Below are positions 24,711 to 33,349 of a stretch of 64,000 nucleotides of DNA, piece after piece. The stretch covers positions 3,402,001-3,466,000 of the forward strand of contig CP062007.1 of NCBI GenBank assembly GCA_022749295.1. Reading direction: 5' to 3'. Source of the stretch: Flavobacteriaceae bacterium GSB9 (GTDB lineage Bacteria > Bacteroidota > Bacteroidia > Flavobacteriales > Flavobacteriaceae). Made by a program: the position numbers and the translations under genes. Position 1 is the first letter of the stretch; every line of letters begins with the position of its first letter. The notes under the pieces are model-generated. The model was not told where the DNA came from. It did not search any database and saw only the letters and a list, made by a program, of their open reading frames with translations.

Positions 24711-26012
24711 ATGAGTGAAACAAAGAAGATAGGGAACTATCGTTACAGGATTTTAGCACTACTTATGTTTGCTACAACCATCAACTATTTTGATAGAAGT
24801 ATTATTGGAGTGATGGCTCCAACTCTTGAAAAGTTGTTTGGGTGGACCAATACGGATTATGCCAACATCATGATTTCTTTTAAAGTAGCCTACGCGTTAG
24901 GTATGCTTTCAATGGGAGGTTTAATTGACCGTTTGGGTACAAAAAAAGGATATATTTTATCCATAGGACTTTGGAGTTTTTTCGGAATGCTTCATGCTGC
25001 CGTTCGTCCAGGTTGGAGTGTTATAGGGTTTGCCGCAGCAAGGTTTGGTCTTGGTTTTGGTGAATCAGGAAACTTTCCTGCTGCTATTAAAACAACTGCA
25101 GAGTGGTTTCCTAAAAAGGACCGTGCTTTTGCTACAGGTTTGTTTAATGCTGCGACTAGTGTAGGGGCCATTGCCGCGCCTTTTGTTGTGGGTTGGATTG
25201 TACATGAAGATGGTAAAAACTGGCAAATACCGTTTTTAATTACTGGTGCGCTTAGTGCACTATGGGTATTTTTGTGGTTTAGAACGTACAAAAAACCTGA
25301 GGTTCATCCTGGAGTTTCAAAAGAAGAGTTAGCATATATTAATAGTGATTCGGGTAAAGCTGAGTCTGAAGAAAAGTTACCATGGAAAAGTGTACTTGGT
25401 AAGCGCCAAACATGGGCCTTTGGTTTAGCAAAAGTTACCGATGCTGTTTGGTGGTTCTATTTATTCTGGGGTGCAAAATTCTTGCACGATACCTTCGGTG
25501 TTGATATTCACGATATTGCTCTGCCATTCTTTGTAATTTACATTATGGCAGATGGAGGAAGTATTTTAGGAGGCTACCTATCAGGTGTATTCATGAGAAA
25601 AGGATGGTCTGTTAACAAAGCAAGAAAAATTACGTTGTTGATATGTGCATTAATTATTTTACCAGTGGCCGTCGTAGCAGTTACTGATAGTAAGTGGTTA
25701 GCCATTTTCCTAATCGGTTTAGGCGCTGCAGGTCACCAAGCTTGGTCCGCAAATATATTTACACTGGCATCTGATGTTTTCCCGAAAAAGGCGACAGCAT
25801 CGGTTGTTGGTATTGGAGGAATGCTAGGTGCGGTTGCGGGTATTATTGCAGATGCCTTGCTAGGTTCTGTTTTAGACCAAGCAGGAAATACAGGTTACTT
25901 CTGGGCGTTCTTAGTAGCAGGTTCTTGTTATTTAATAATATTAGGTCTGGTACATATATTAATGCCTAAAATGACCCCATTGGATGAAAACCTTAACTTA
26001 ATAGAGGAATAA
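24711..26012 (+). CDS. MFS transporter, hexuronate (ExuT-like) family
   Basis: The 433-residue inner-membrane protein has about twelve hydrophobic segments and no signal peptide. It shows the anion:cation symporter branch of the major facilitator superfamily: TTINYFDRSIIGVMAPTLEK near the N-terminus and GFGESGNFPAAIKTTAEWFP, which is typical of ExuT-like hexuronate importers. Its place between uxaC and uxaB suggests uptake of galacturonate or short unsaturated uronates from the periplasm. The exact substrate is inferred from context. Confidence 0.9.
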   Translation: MSETKKIGNYRYRILALLMFATTINYFDRSIIGVMAPTLEKLFGWTNTDYANIMISFKVAYALGMLSMGGLIDRLGTKKGYILSIGLWSFFGMLHAAVRPGWSVIGFAAARFGLGFGESGNFPAAIKTTAEWFPKKDRAFATGLFNAATSVGAIAAPFVVGWIVHEDGKNWQIPFLITGALSALWVFLWFRTYKKPEVHPGVSKEELAYINSDSGKAESEEKLPWKSVLGKRQTWAFGLAKVTDAVWWFYLFWGAKFLHDTFGVDIHDIALPFFVIYIMADGGSILGGYLSGVFMRKGWSVNKARKITLLICALIILPVAVVAVTDSKWLAIFLIGLGAAGHQAWSANIFTLASDVFPKKATASVVGIGGMLGAVAGIIADALLGSVLDQAGNTGYFWAFLVAGSCYLIILGLVHILMPKMTPLDENLNLIEE

Positions 26013-26022
26013 AGAAAAATAT

Positions 26023-26065
26023 ATTTACCGTTACATGAGTTGTTCTAAACAATGTAACGGTAAAT
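26023..26065 (+). other. Intercistronic hairpin between the MFS gene and uxaB
   Basis: ATTTACCGTTACAT (26023-26036) and ATGTAACGGTAAAT (26052-26065) are exact complements, giving a 14 bp stem with a 15-base loop in the 79 bp gap. No T-run follows, so it is probably not a full terminator. It may protect or process the mRNA, or lower expression of the downstream genes. Confidence 0.7.
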
Positions 26066-26091
26066 TCAATTATTGATTTTATAATACAAAA

Positions 26092-27537
26092 ATGAAAAAA
26101 TTAAATAGAGCAAATTTAGGGTTGGAAGATAAGCGCCCCATTAAAATAGTTCAGTTTGGAGAGGGCAACTTTTTAAGAGCTTTTATTGGTTATGCGTTTC
26201 AAGAATTGAATAAAAAAGCGGATTTTAACGCAGGTATTGCTGTTGTTCAGCCTATTGATAGAGGTTTGGTGAAAATGCTGAACGATCAAGATGGTTTGTA
26301 TACACTTTTTATGAAAGGTGTAAAAAAAGGAAAGGAAATACAAGAGGTTGAACTTATTGATAATATTGTAAAAGGTGTAGACCCTTATGCTAACTTCAAC
26401 GATTATTTAAGTTTGGCAAAAGAGGAATCTTTAGAGTTTATCATATCTAATACTACAGAGGCCGGTATTGCCTATGTAGCTTCCGATACGGCTGATATGC
26501 AACCACCAAGCTCATTCCCAGCTAAATTAACCGTGCTTTTACACGAAAGATTTAAGCATTTTAATGGTGATGCAAGTAAAGGGTTGACCATCATCCCTTG
26601 TGAGTTGATTAACCATAACTCTGAAACATTAAAAGAAATTATTTTAAAATATGTTTCAGATTGGAATTTAGGTGACGACTTTAAATCATGGTTGTTGGAG
26701 CACAACGCCTTCCACAGTACATTAGTTGATAGAATTGTACCTGGGTACCCAAAAGACGATATCGAATCGTATAATGCAGAGCTAAGTTATGAAGATAATT
26801 TAATTGTTGCTGCAGAAGTTTTCTTATTATGGGTTATTGAAGGTGGAGACGAATTAAAAGCAAAATTACCGTTCAACAAAACCGATTTAGACGTAAAAAT
26901 TGTTGATGACATGCAACCTTACCGTACTAGAAAAGTACGTATATTGAACGGAGCGCATACAGCTATGGTGCCGTTTTCATTACTTTACGGGAACAAGACC
27001 GTAAAACAATCGGTAGATAACGATTTTACAGGTAAATTTATCAATGAGGCCGTGTTCAACGAAATTATTGATACTTTAGATATGGACCGCGATGAGTTAA
27101 ACAGCTTCGCAGACGAAATATTCGACCGTTTTAGAAATCCATTTATTATTCATAACTTATCAAGTATAGCCTTAAACTCAATCTCTAAATTTAAAGTAAG
27201 AGTATTGCCAAGTTTATTGGGCTATGTAGATGTTAACGGTAAATTGCCAACTAACTTAACATTTGCTTTTGCTTGCTTGATAAGATTCTATAAAGGTACT
27301 TGGAATGGCGAAAGTTTACCAGTACAGGATAGCGAGGATATTGTTGCCAACTTTGCAAAAATTTGGGAATCCAACGACTACCAAAAAGTAGCAAAAGAGG
27401 TGTTAAGTACAGAAGCGTATTGGGGCGAAGATTTAACAAAAGTTGAAAATTTAACTGATGCAGTAGCCTTAGCTCTAAAAGAAATAGAAGCTAATGGCAT
27501 AGAGGAAGGTTTTGCAAATTATAGCAAAACATACTAA
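26092..27537 (+). CDS. uxaB: Tagaturonate reductase (altronate oxidoreductase)
   Basis: This 481-residue enzyme belongs to the mannitol dehydrogenase-like family. It reduces D-tagaturonate to D-altronate with NADH. Visible marks are the N-terminal nucleotide-binding stretch KIVQFGEGNFLRAFIGYAF, a central NHNSETLKEI, LVDRIVPGYP, and the catalytic-domain segment YRTRKVRILNGAHTAMVP. Length fits UxaB. It is the second step of the galacturonate isomerase pathway, and uxaA starts 36 bp after its stop. Confidence 0.95.
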   Translation: MKKLNRANLGLEDKRPIKIVQFGEGNFLRAFIGYAFQELNKKADFNAGIAVVQPIDRGLVKMLNDQDGLYTLFMKGVKKGKEIQEVELIDNIVKGVDPYANFNDYLSLAKEESLEFIISNTTEAGIAYVASDTADMQPPSSFPAKLTVLLHERFKHFNGDASKGLTIIPCELINHNSETLKEIILKYVSDWNLGDDFKSWLLEHNAFHSTLVDRIVPGYPKDDIESYNAELSYEDNLIVAAEVFLLWVIEGGDELKAKLPFNKTDLDVKIVDDMQPYRTRKVRILNGAHTAMVPFSLLYGNKTVKQSVDNDFTGKFINEAVFNEIIDTLDMDRDELNSFADEIFDRFRNPFIIHNLSSIALNSISKFKVRVLPSLLGYVDVNGKLPTNLTFAFACLIRFYKGTWNGESLPVQDSEDIVANFAKIWESNDYQKVAKEVLSTEAYWGEDLTKVENLTDAVALALKEIEANGIEEGFANYSKTY

Positions 27538-27573
27538 AAATTATAAATTAAAATATAAATCCAATTAGTAAGG

Positions 27574-29181
27574 ATGCAAAAGAAACTTATAAAAGTAAAT
27601 TCGTCAGACAACGTTGCCGTTGCTTTGGTTAATTTAAAGGCAGGAGAGGTTATACCTTTTGAAGGAGAAGACATTAAGGTTCTTTCAGATGTTAAATCGA
27701 AGCACAAAATAGCTTTAGAAAAATTTGAATCTGGAGACCGAATTATAATGTATGGCGTTTTGGTGGGTTCCGCCAATGGCGTTATTGAAAAAGGCGATGT
27801 TTTAACCGTGAGTAACGTAAAGCATCAAAGTGAAAAGGTTTTTGGTAAAACAGAATCCTTCACTTGGACACCACCTAACGTAGAAAAGTGGAAAGACAGA
27901 ACTTTTATGGGTTACCATAGAGAAGATGGCCAAGTAGGAACAGAAAATGTTTGGTTGTTTTTCCCTTTGGTGTTTTGCGAAAACCGAAATATTGAAAAGC
28001 TCAAGGAAATATTTGAAAAGGAACTTTTAAAGAAAAAAGTTAATCCGCACCAAATGTTGTTGCGTTCTCTGGTAAGTGGAGGCGATGAGGTTGAAACAGT
28101 TGAAGAATCAACCGATGTTTTCGATAATTTAGATGTTAAGTTCATCACGCATCCTGGTGGCTGTGGCGGTATCCGTCAAGATTCAGAAAGTTTGGCTAAG
28201 TTGTTAGCAGGTTATGTGAATAACCCTAATGTTGCAGGAGCGACTGTTTTGAGTTTGGGATGCCAAAACTTACAAATAAGTATTTTTAAAGAGGCCTTAG
28301 ATGCCATTAATCCTGATTTAAATAAGCCTGTTTTAATTTATGAACAGCAACAAATGGGAACGGTAGACGAAATGTTATCGGCCATTGTTAAAGATTCATT
28401 TTTAGCAATGAAGGAAGCCAATAACATACAACGTAAGCCAGCTCCACTTTCTAAATTACGAGTAGGTTTAGAATGTGGCGGATCTGATGGTTTTTCAGGT
28501 ATTTCTGCTAACCCAACGTTGGGAGCTGTTTCAGATTTATTGGTAGCACTCAATGGCACGGCTGTTTTAGCTGAATTCCCAGAGTTATGTGGTGTTGAGC
28601 AAGAATTGGTTAACCGATGTGTTGATGACGAGGATGGAGAGAAGTTTTTAGAGTTGATGAAAGCCTACGAAAAATCGGTTGTTGATGCGGGTTCTGGGTT
28701 TGACATGAATCCTTCACCAGGAAACATTAAAGATGGCTTGATTACCGATGCTATGAAATCGGCAGGAGCTGCTAAAAAAGGCGGAACCTCACCTGTGGTG
28801 AGTGTTTTAGACTATGGTGAGTATATACACGAACCTGGATTAAACCTATTGTGTACACCAGGTAATGATGTAGAAAGTACAACAGGTTTGGTTGGCTCTG
28901 GAGCTAATGTGGTATTGTTTACAACTGGTTTGGGAACGCCAACAGGAAATCCAATTGCACCTATAATAAAGGTGTCTTCAAATACCGAGTTAAAGGAGAA
29001 AATGTCTGATATTATAGATATTGAAACCGGAGCGGTAATTAGAGGAGAAAAAACAATTGAAGAGATGGCAGAACAAATGTTAGACTTTATTATTGAAGTA
29101 GCAAGTGGACGTATACAAACAAAAGCAAAACTGTTAAATCAAAACGATTTTATTCCGTGGAGACGCGGTGTTTCGCTATAA
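27574..29181 (+). CDS. uxaA: Altronate dehydratase
   Basis: The 535-residue enzyme removes water from D-altronate to give 2-keto-3-deoxygluconate. Residues 1-75 form the SAF domain (MQKKLIKVNSSDNVAVAL), and the rest is the altronate/galactarate dehydratase domain, with GYHREDGQVGTENVW, HPGGCGGIRQDSE, LECGGSDGFSGISANP and LLCTPGNDVESTTGL. It is full length and the last gene of the operon. A strong terminator shared with the convergent lacI-type gene follows. Confidence 0.96.
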   Translation: MQKKLIKVNSSDNVAVALVNLKAGEVIPFEGEDIKVLSDVKSKHKIALEKFESGDRIIMYGVLVGSANGVIEKGDVLTVSNVKHQSEKVFGKTESFTWTPPNVEKWKDRTFMGYHREDGQVGTENVWLFFPLVFCENRNIEKLKEIFEKELLKKKVNPHQMLLRSLVSGGDEVETVEESTDVFDNLDVKFITHPGGCGGIRQDSESLAKLLAGYVNNPNVAGATVLSLGCQNLQISIFKEALDAINPDLNKPVLIYEQQQMGTVDEMLSAIVKDSFLAMKEANNIQRKPAPLSKLRVGLECGGSDGFSGISANPTLGAVSDLLVALNGTAVLAEFPELCGVEQELVNRCVDDEDGEKFLELMKAYEKSVVDAGSGFDMNPSPGNIKDGLITDAMKSAGAAKKGGTSPVVSVLDYGEYIHEPGLNLLCTPGNDVESTTGLVGSGANVVLFTTGLGTPTGNPIAPIIKVSSNTELKEKMSDIIDIETGAVIRGEKTIEEMAEQMLDFIIEVASGRIQTKAKLLNQNDFIPWRRGVSL

Positions 29182-29185
29182 AAAT

Positions 29186-29220
29186 AAAAAAGCCAAGATT
29201 TTTAAATCTTGGCTTTTTTA
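29186..29220. terminator. Bidirectional terminator between uxaA and the LacI-family gene
   Basis: AAGCCAAGATTT and AAATCTTGGCTT form a perfect stem with A-runs on the left and T-runs on the right. It therefore reads as a terminator on both strands for the two convergent transcripts. Confidence 0.9.
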
Positions 29221-29242
29221 TTCATTTTATATCTTAAAAAGA

Positions 29243-30328
29243 TTAACTAATCTCTGCCGTTGTATTTATGAGTGAAGATTTACGAACCATCAATTCAGGA
29301 CTCAAAACAACGTGTTTTACAGACTTTACTTTGTTGCCGTTGTTCACTTCTTCTAAAAACACTTTAGCAGCTATTCTTCCCATTTCTGTGGGAGATTGAT
29401 CAACTGAAGTTATAGAAAGTTCCATGAATTTTGTAAAAGGTTCATTACTAAACCCTACTACGCTGATATCTTCGGGTATTTTCAATCCTTGTTCAATTAT
29501 TTCTTGTATAGCACCGAGTGCAGAAAAATCACTGACAGAAAAAATGGCATCTGGAGGGTTTTTCATAGCCAAAAGTTTTTGGGTTACTTTTTGTCCATCA
29601 GGTACTTTACTGTAACATTCAATCACCAAATTTTCGTCAAACTCCAAACCATTATCAATTATAGCCTGCTTATAGCCAAGGTATCGGTTTTTAAAAATTT
29701 CCATATCCCTATTATTCGATAGGTGAGCAATCCGTCTTTTGCCTTGATCTATCAAGTGCTGTGTAGCATCATAAGCACCTTTGAAATCGTTTATAACTAT
29801 AGAGCTCACCCCTTTAATATCTTTTTTTCTATCAAAAAATATGAGGGGTACGTTTTTTTTAATCAAGTTTTCAAAAACACTATTTTCCTCAGCATTGATG
29901 TCTTTAGCTTTTATGGCATCATCAGCATCGTTAGCATCGTTAGCATTAGAGATAGACATTAGTACACCATCTACTTGAGCATTTAACAATGAATTGATAT
30001 TGGCAAGTTCAAGACTTTTTTGGTCGTGGGTTTGACAGATAATAACATGATAGCCTTCTGGGTGAAGCTCTTCTTCGATACCTCGAATAACAGAAGCGAA
30101 AAAATTAGAGTCAATACGAGGAACAACAACACCAACATTATAACTTTTGCCACTTTTTAATGCCTGAGCTAGCCTATTTTGCTCATAATTCATTTTTGCG
30201 GCTGTTTTTAATACAAGTTCCCTGGTAGTTTCACTTATTTTAGGATTGTTGTTTAATGCCCTAGAGACCGTTGCAGCGGTGATATTGAGCTTTTTTGCAA
30301 TATCATAAATGGTGGTTTTTTTACTCAT
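29243..30328 (-). CDS. LacI-family transcriptional regulator of the hexuronate/pectin genes
   Basis: The 361-residue product has an N-terminal helix-turn-helix and hinge (TTIYDIAKKLNITAATVSRA, residues 4-60) and a periplasmic-binding-protein-like effector domain. The domain shows VGVVVPRIDSNFFASVIRGI, PLIFFDRK and the C-terminal IAAKVFLEEVNNG. Such proteins are usually repressors released by a pathway sugar or acid. It converges on the uxaA end, and its own promoter region carries GTAATCGATTAC, so it probably controls itself, kduI-uxaA and pectinase genes. The effector (KDG or a galacturonate derivative) is a guess. There is an unusual insertion rich in Asp, Ala and Asn near residue 120 (NANDANDADDAI). 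Confidence 0.92.
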   Translation of the reverse strand: MSKKTTIYDIAKKLNITAATVSRALNNNPKISETTRELVLKTAAKMNYEQNRLAQALKSGKSYNVGVVVPRIDSNFFASVIRGIEEELHPEGYHVIICQTHDQKSLELANINSLLNAQVDGVLMSISNANDANDADDAIKAKDINAEENSVFENLIKKNVPLIFFDRKKDIKGVSSIVINDFKGAYDATQHLIDQGKRRIAHLSNNRDMEIFKNRYLGYKQAIIDNGLEFDENLVIECYSKVPDGQKVTQKLLAMKNPPDAIFSVSDFSALGAIQEIIEQGLKIPEDISVVGFSNEPFTKFMELSITSVDQSPTEMGRIAAKVFLEEVNNGNKVKSVKHVVLSPELMVRKSSLINTTAEIS

Positions 30329-30410
30329 ATACTATTAAATAATGATGCTAATGTACGTTTAAAAAACAAAACAAATTATGTTCATGATTGGAACTTGTTA
30401 CTTCTGTTAA

Positions 30411-30422
30411 GTAATCGATTAC
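30411..30422 (-). promoter_or_regulatory. LacI-type operator before the regulator gene
   Basis: The perfect palindrome GTAATCGATTAC lies 83 bp before the regulator's ATG. On the minus strand it directly follows TATATTTA, a partial -7 box. The arrangement copies the kduI site and implies autoregulation. Confidence 0.65.
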
Positions 30423-30599
30423 ATAAATATAGTATTTTAATTTAAATAACCACAAAAAGTATATTAATTTTGTTACCTAAACAGGACGTATAAGATTGTT
30501 TTCAAAAATCACACAGTGTTATACAACCCCAAAAAGTGTTTTGAAACGACAATATTAAAAATTTAACATTAATTAGTTTTATTCAAAAATATAATTCAT

Positions 30600-30620
30600 T
30601 AATATTGTGTAATCGATTGC
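30600..30620 (+). promoter_or_regulatory. PL10 gene -7 box with LacI-type operator
   Basis: TAATATTG (30600-30607, one mismatch to TAnnTTTG) is followed after one base by GTAATCGATTGC (30609-30620). This is the kduI operator with one changed base and the same spacing. The ATG at 30666 is 45 bp downstream. Confidence 0.65.
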
Positions 30621-30665
30621 ATTTCAACAATGCAGTGAAGAATACTAAACTAAATAAAGATTTTT

Positions 30666-32285
30666 ATGAAAAAATTAAAAGGACTTTTAATCCTCACTTT
30701 AGGGTTATTGGTTTTGGGCTCATGCAGCAGTGACAGTGATGCCGTAGATGAAACAAAAGATGTAAAGGTATCTACTATTGTAATTAACGGTAGTGACATA
30801 ACTAACGGTTTAGCAAAACAATTTACTGTAGCAGTGTTACCAAGCAATGCAACTGATAGAACGGTTACATGGAGTGTTTCAAATGAAACTATTGCTACCA
30901 TATCTAATACTGGCATATTAACACCTCTCGATAATGGCACCGTTCAAGTAATTGCAGAAGCTAACGATGGTTCTGGTGTAAGTGATGAAAAGACAGTAAA
31001 CATTTCTGGCTTATCTGGTCCTGTTGTGCTTGTTGAAAGTATATCGATAACTGGTGGTACCGAAATTACCGATGGACAACCATTACAGCTCTCAGCCGAA
31101 GTACTGCCAACAGATGCCACCAACAAAGTTGTGGTTTGGTCGGTTTCAGATGAGACTGTTGCTAGCATAACTAGTGAAGGGTTGGTCAACCCTAAGAAAA
31201 ATGGAACGGTTAAAGTAACTGCTACCTCAATTGATGGTAGTAATGTTAAAGGAGAAATCAATATAGAAATCTCTGGAATTTCAATAACAATACCAAAAGC
31301 CGAAAACGTATTGTTATTTCAACGAAACAACGGTGGTTGGTCAAAATATCATAACGATTTTTCTGGATATGACAGAACTCAAACTTCTGCAGATTTACAA
31401 GAGGCAGCAAAAAAAGATGCGATAGACACAACTATTGATAATAACCATACTATAGGAGAAATTAGAATTTTATTAAGCGCCTACCAAGCATCTGGTAACC
31501 AGGAATATTTGGATGCTGCCATTAGAGGTGTTGATTACCTTTTTGAAGCACAGTATGATAATGGCGGTTGGCCTCAATATTATCCAGATACAAGTGGATA
31601 TCGTTCAAGAATAACCTATAATGATAACGCTATGGTTAATGTTATGAACTTAATGCGTGATATTTTCTTAAAACAAAATAATTTGGAACTACTTGACGAA
31701 AGCTATGTAGCCAAAGCTCAAACAGCTTTTGATCAAGGTATTCAAGTTATTTTGGATACTCAAGTTACAATCAACGGAACAAAAGCAGCTTGGTGTGCAC
31801 AGCACGATGAAGTTACTCTGGCCCCGAGGATGGCAAGATCATACGAGTTAGCTTCCAATAGCGGTTCCGAGTCAGTAGGTGTAGTTAGATTATTAATGAC
31901 TTTAGAAAATCCATCATCGGAAGTGATTGATGCCGTTAACAGTGCTGTAGCTTGGTTTGAATCGGTGAAAATTGTTGGGTATGCTTTAAAGGATGTTACT
32001 GGAGATGAGTATGAAAACGGATATGATAAAATTTTGGTAGAATCACCAGGTAATGTGATGTGGGCTAGGTTTTACAGTTTAGATGATTATACCGGTTATT
32101 CATATAGTTCATATTTTGATTCGTTTGGAGCTAATGAACCATTTTTCTGTAGTAGAGATGGTATACCAAAAAAGACCATTGCAGAGATATCACATGAAAG
32201 AAGAAATGGTTATGCTTGGTATGGTAGTTGGGCAAAAAATTTAAATGCGGATCATAATGCTTGGAAAAGCAAGCATGGTATTTAA
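30666..32285 (+). CDS. pelA: Lipid-anchored pectate lyase, PL10 family, with two Ig-like (Big_2) domains
   Basis: The 539-residue product has a lipoprotein signal with C20 in VLGSCSSDS. Two bacterial Ig-like (Big_2) domains follow at about 32-115 and 118-205, each with the TVTWSVSNETIATIS-type core. The PL10 catalytic domain (about 210-535) shows QRNNGGWSKYHNDF, NGGWPQYYP, ITYNDNAMVNVM, the WCAQHDE stretch, ARSYELAS and the ending RRNGYAWYGSWAKN. PL10 enzymes cleave polygalacturonate by beta-elimination with calcium. Lipid anchoring and Ig spacers suggest surface display. It sits alone with its own operator and terminator. Confidence 0.95.
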   Translation: MKKLKGLLILTLGLLVLGSCSSDSDAVDETKDVKVSTIVINGSDITNGLAKQFTVAVLPSNATDRTVTWSVSNETIATISNTGILTPLDNGTVQVIAEANDGSGVSDEKTVNISGLSGPVVLVESISITGGTEITDGQPLQLSAEVLPTDATNKVVVWSVSDETVASITSEGLVNPKKNGTVKVTATSIDGSNVKGEINIEISGISITIPKAENVLLFQRNNGGWSKYHNDFSGYDRTQTSADLQEAAKKDAIDTTIDNNHTIGEIRILLSAYQASGNQEYLDAAIRGVDYLFEAQYDNGGWPQYYPDTSGYRSRITYNDNAMVNVMNLMRDIFLKQNNLELLDESYVAKAQTAFDQGIQVILDTQVTINGTKAAWCAQHDEVTLAPRMARSYELASNSGSESVGVVRLLMTLENPSSEVIDAVNSAVAWFESVKIVGYALKDVTGDEYENGYDKILVESPGNVMWARFYSLDDYTGYSYSSYFDSFGANEPFFCSRDGIPKKTIAEISHERRNGYAWYGSWAKNLNADHNAWKSKHGI

Positions 32286-32301
32286 GTTTTACTTGAGTTA
32301 G

Positions 32302-33327
32302 TCATGAAAAAGGTCGCTGTTTAGGCGACCTTTTTTTATGACTATAATTATTTTTATATTTTCCAAGGGTTGCACAGGTATCAAAAATAGTTTTGAGGTT
32401 ATACTTGTTTGCTTCTTTATCAGATAATTGATGCGACCAACTCACACGGTTTTCGGTAGAGTATCCTTCTCCATAGCAATTATACTCAGCAAAAAAAGCG
32501 GTCTTCTCATTTTCAGGGTTGCCCCAATTATGCCAGCCTTCTGGCCGTATGGCCTGAGGCATTTCGCAATTTATGAAAACAGATTTTGCGTAGTAGCGCC
32601 AAGGCCTACCCAGATACAATTTGGTTACGTCGCTAGCTGTGGTGATTTTACAATCTAAAAACACAAAACCAAACGCTTTGTGTTTTGGCGTGTTGGGAGC
32701 AGTTATATACGAATTCCTTTTACAGTGAATGGTGCAATTTTTAAAAACGGCTGTTGCAGGACCAAAAATGAAGTCGGTTGTTCCTTCAATATAACAATCT
32801 TCAAAAAGTTGTCGAGAAAATTCACCGCCATTATATATAGTGTCTTGGTGCCCTATAAATTTACAGTTCTTAAAAATAGCTTTGTCACCATCAACATGCA
32901 GGGCAACTGCTTGACCCATAGAACCAGCCGAGTTTTCAAAGGTGATATTTTCAGCTTTAAAACGGTTCCCTGAAATTTTAACGGTATACGAATTAAAGGT
33001 GCCAATATGTTTTCCGCGTCCAGCGTAATCGTTATATGTTATGATGGTTTTGTCTACACTTTCGCCAATAAAAGTCACATCAACGTTGTATCGGGGTAAT
33101 TCCACTTTTTCAGTATAAACGCCTTTTTTTATAAAAAGCGTGATAGGTTTTAAAGGAAATACGCGCGTGGCATCTATGGCGTCCTGAATGTATTTGTAAT
33201 CCCCACTGCCATCTTTGGCGACTACAAAATCGTATTTGTATTTATCTGGATTGGATGTTTGTGAACTTAAAATTTGAGACGTACATATCACCGAAAGTAT
33301 TAAGGCGATTTTCAATAATTTGTTCAT
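32302..33327 (-). CDS. Pectin methylesterase, CE8 family
   Basis: The 341-residue protein has a signal peptide (residues 1 to about 23). It is a right-handed beta-helix enzyme that removes methyl esters from homogalacturonan so lyases can act. CE8 marks are VAKDGSGDYKYIQDAID, the two catalytic aspartates in GHQDTIYNGG and TDFIFGPATAVF, MGQAVALHVDGDKA with the oxyanion glutamine, YLGRPWRYYAK, and EGWHNWGNPENEKT. The last 10-12 residues (KKRSPKQRPFS) are encoded by the terminator hairpin and look like read-through of an older stop. It starts 22 bp after the stop of the esterase gene upstream, so the two are probably co-transcribed. Confidence 0.95.
   Translation of the reverse strand: MNKLLKIALILSVICTSQILSSQTSNPDKYKYDFVVAKDGSGDYKYIQDAIDATRVFPLKPITLFIKKGVYTEKVELPRYNVDVTFIGESVDKTIITYNDYAGRGKHIGTFNSYTVKISGNRFKAENITFENSAGSMGQAVALHVDGDKAIFKNCKFIGHQDTIYNGGEFSRQLFEDCYIEGTTDFIFGPATAVFKNCTIHCKRNSYITAPNTPKHKAFGFVFLDCKITTASDVTKLYLGRPWRYYAKSVFINCEMPQAIRPEGWHNWGNPENEKTAFFAEYNCYGEGYSTENRVSWSHQLSDKEANKYNLKTIFDTCATLGKYKNNYSHKKRSPKQRPFS
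32307..32338. terminator. Bidirectional terminator after the PL10 gene, inside the end of the CE8 gene
   Basis: AAAAAGGTCGC (32307-32317) pairs with GCGACCTTTTT (32325-32335) around TGTTTAG. It ends the PL10 transcript 22 bp after its stop. The convergent CE8 reading frame runs through the hairpin and stops at 32302-32304. Confidence 0.88.
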
Positions 33328-33349
33328 TTGATTTTTGATGATTTATATT

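Larger units (their letters stand above)
30329..30665. other. Divergent promoter region between the regulator and the PL10 gene
   Basis: This 337 bp AT-rich gap has no coding potential. It carries two copies of the operator-like palindrome, one facing each gene (30411-30422 and 30609-30620), about 200 bp apart. Two operators at that distance could allow DNA looping by a LacI tetramer, but nothing in the sequence proves it. Confidence 0.6.
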
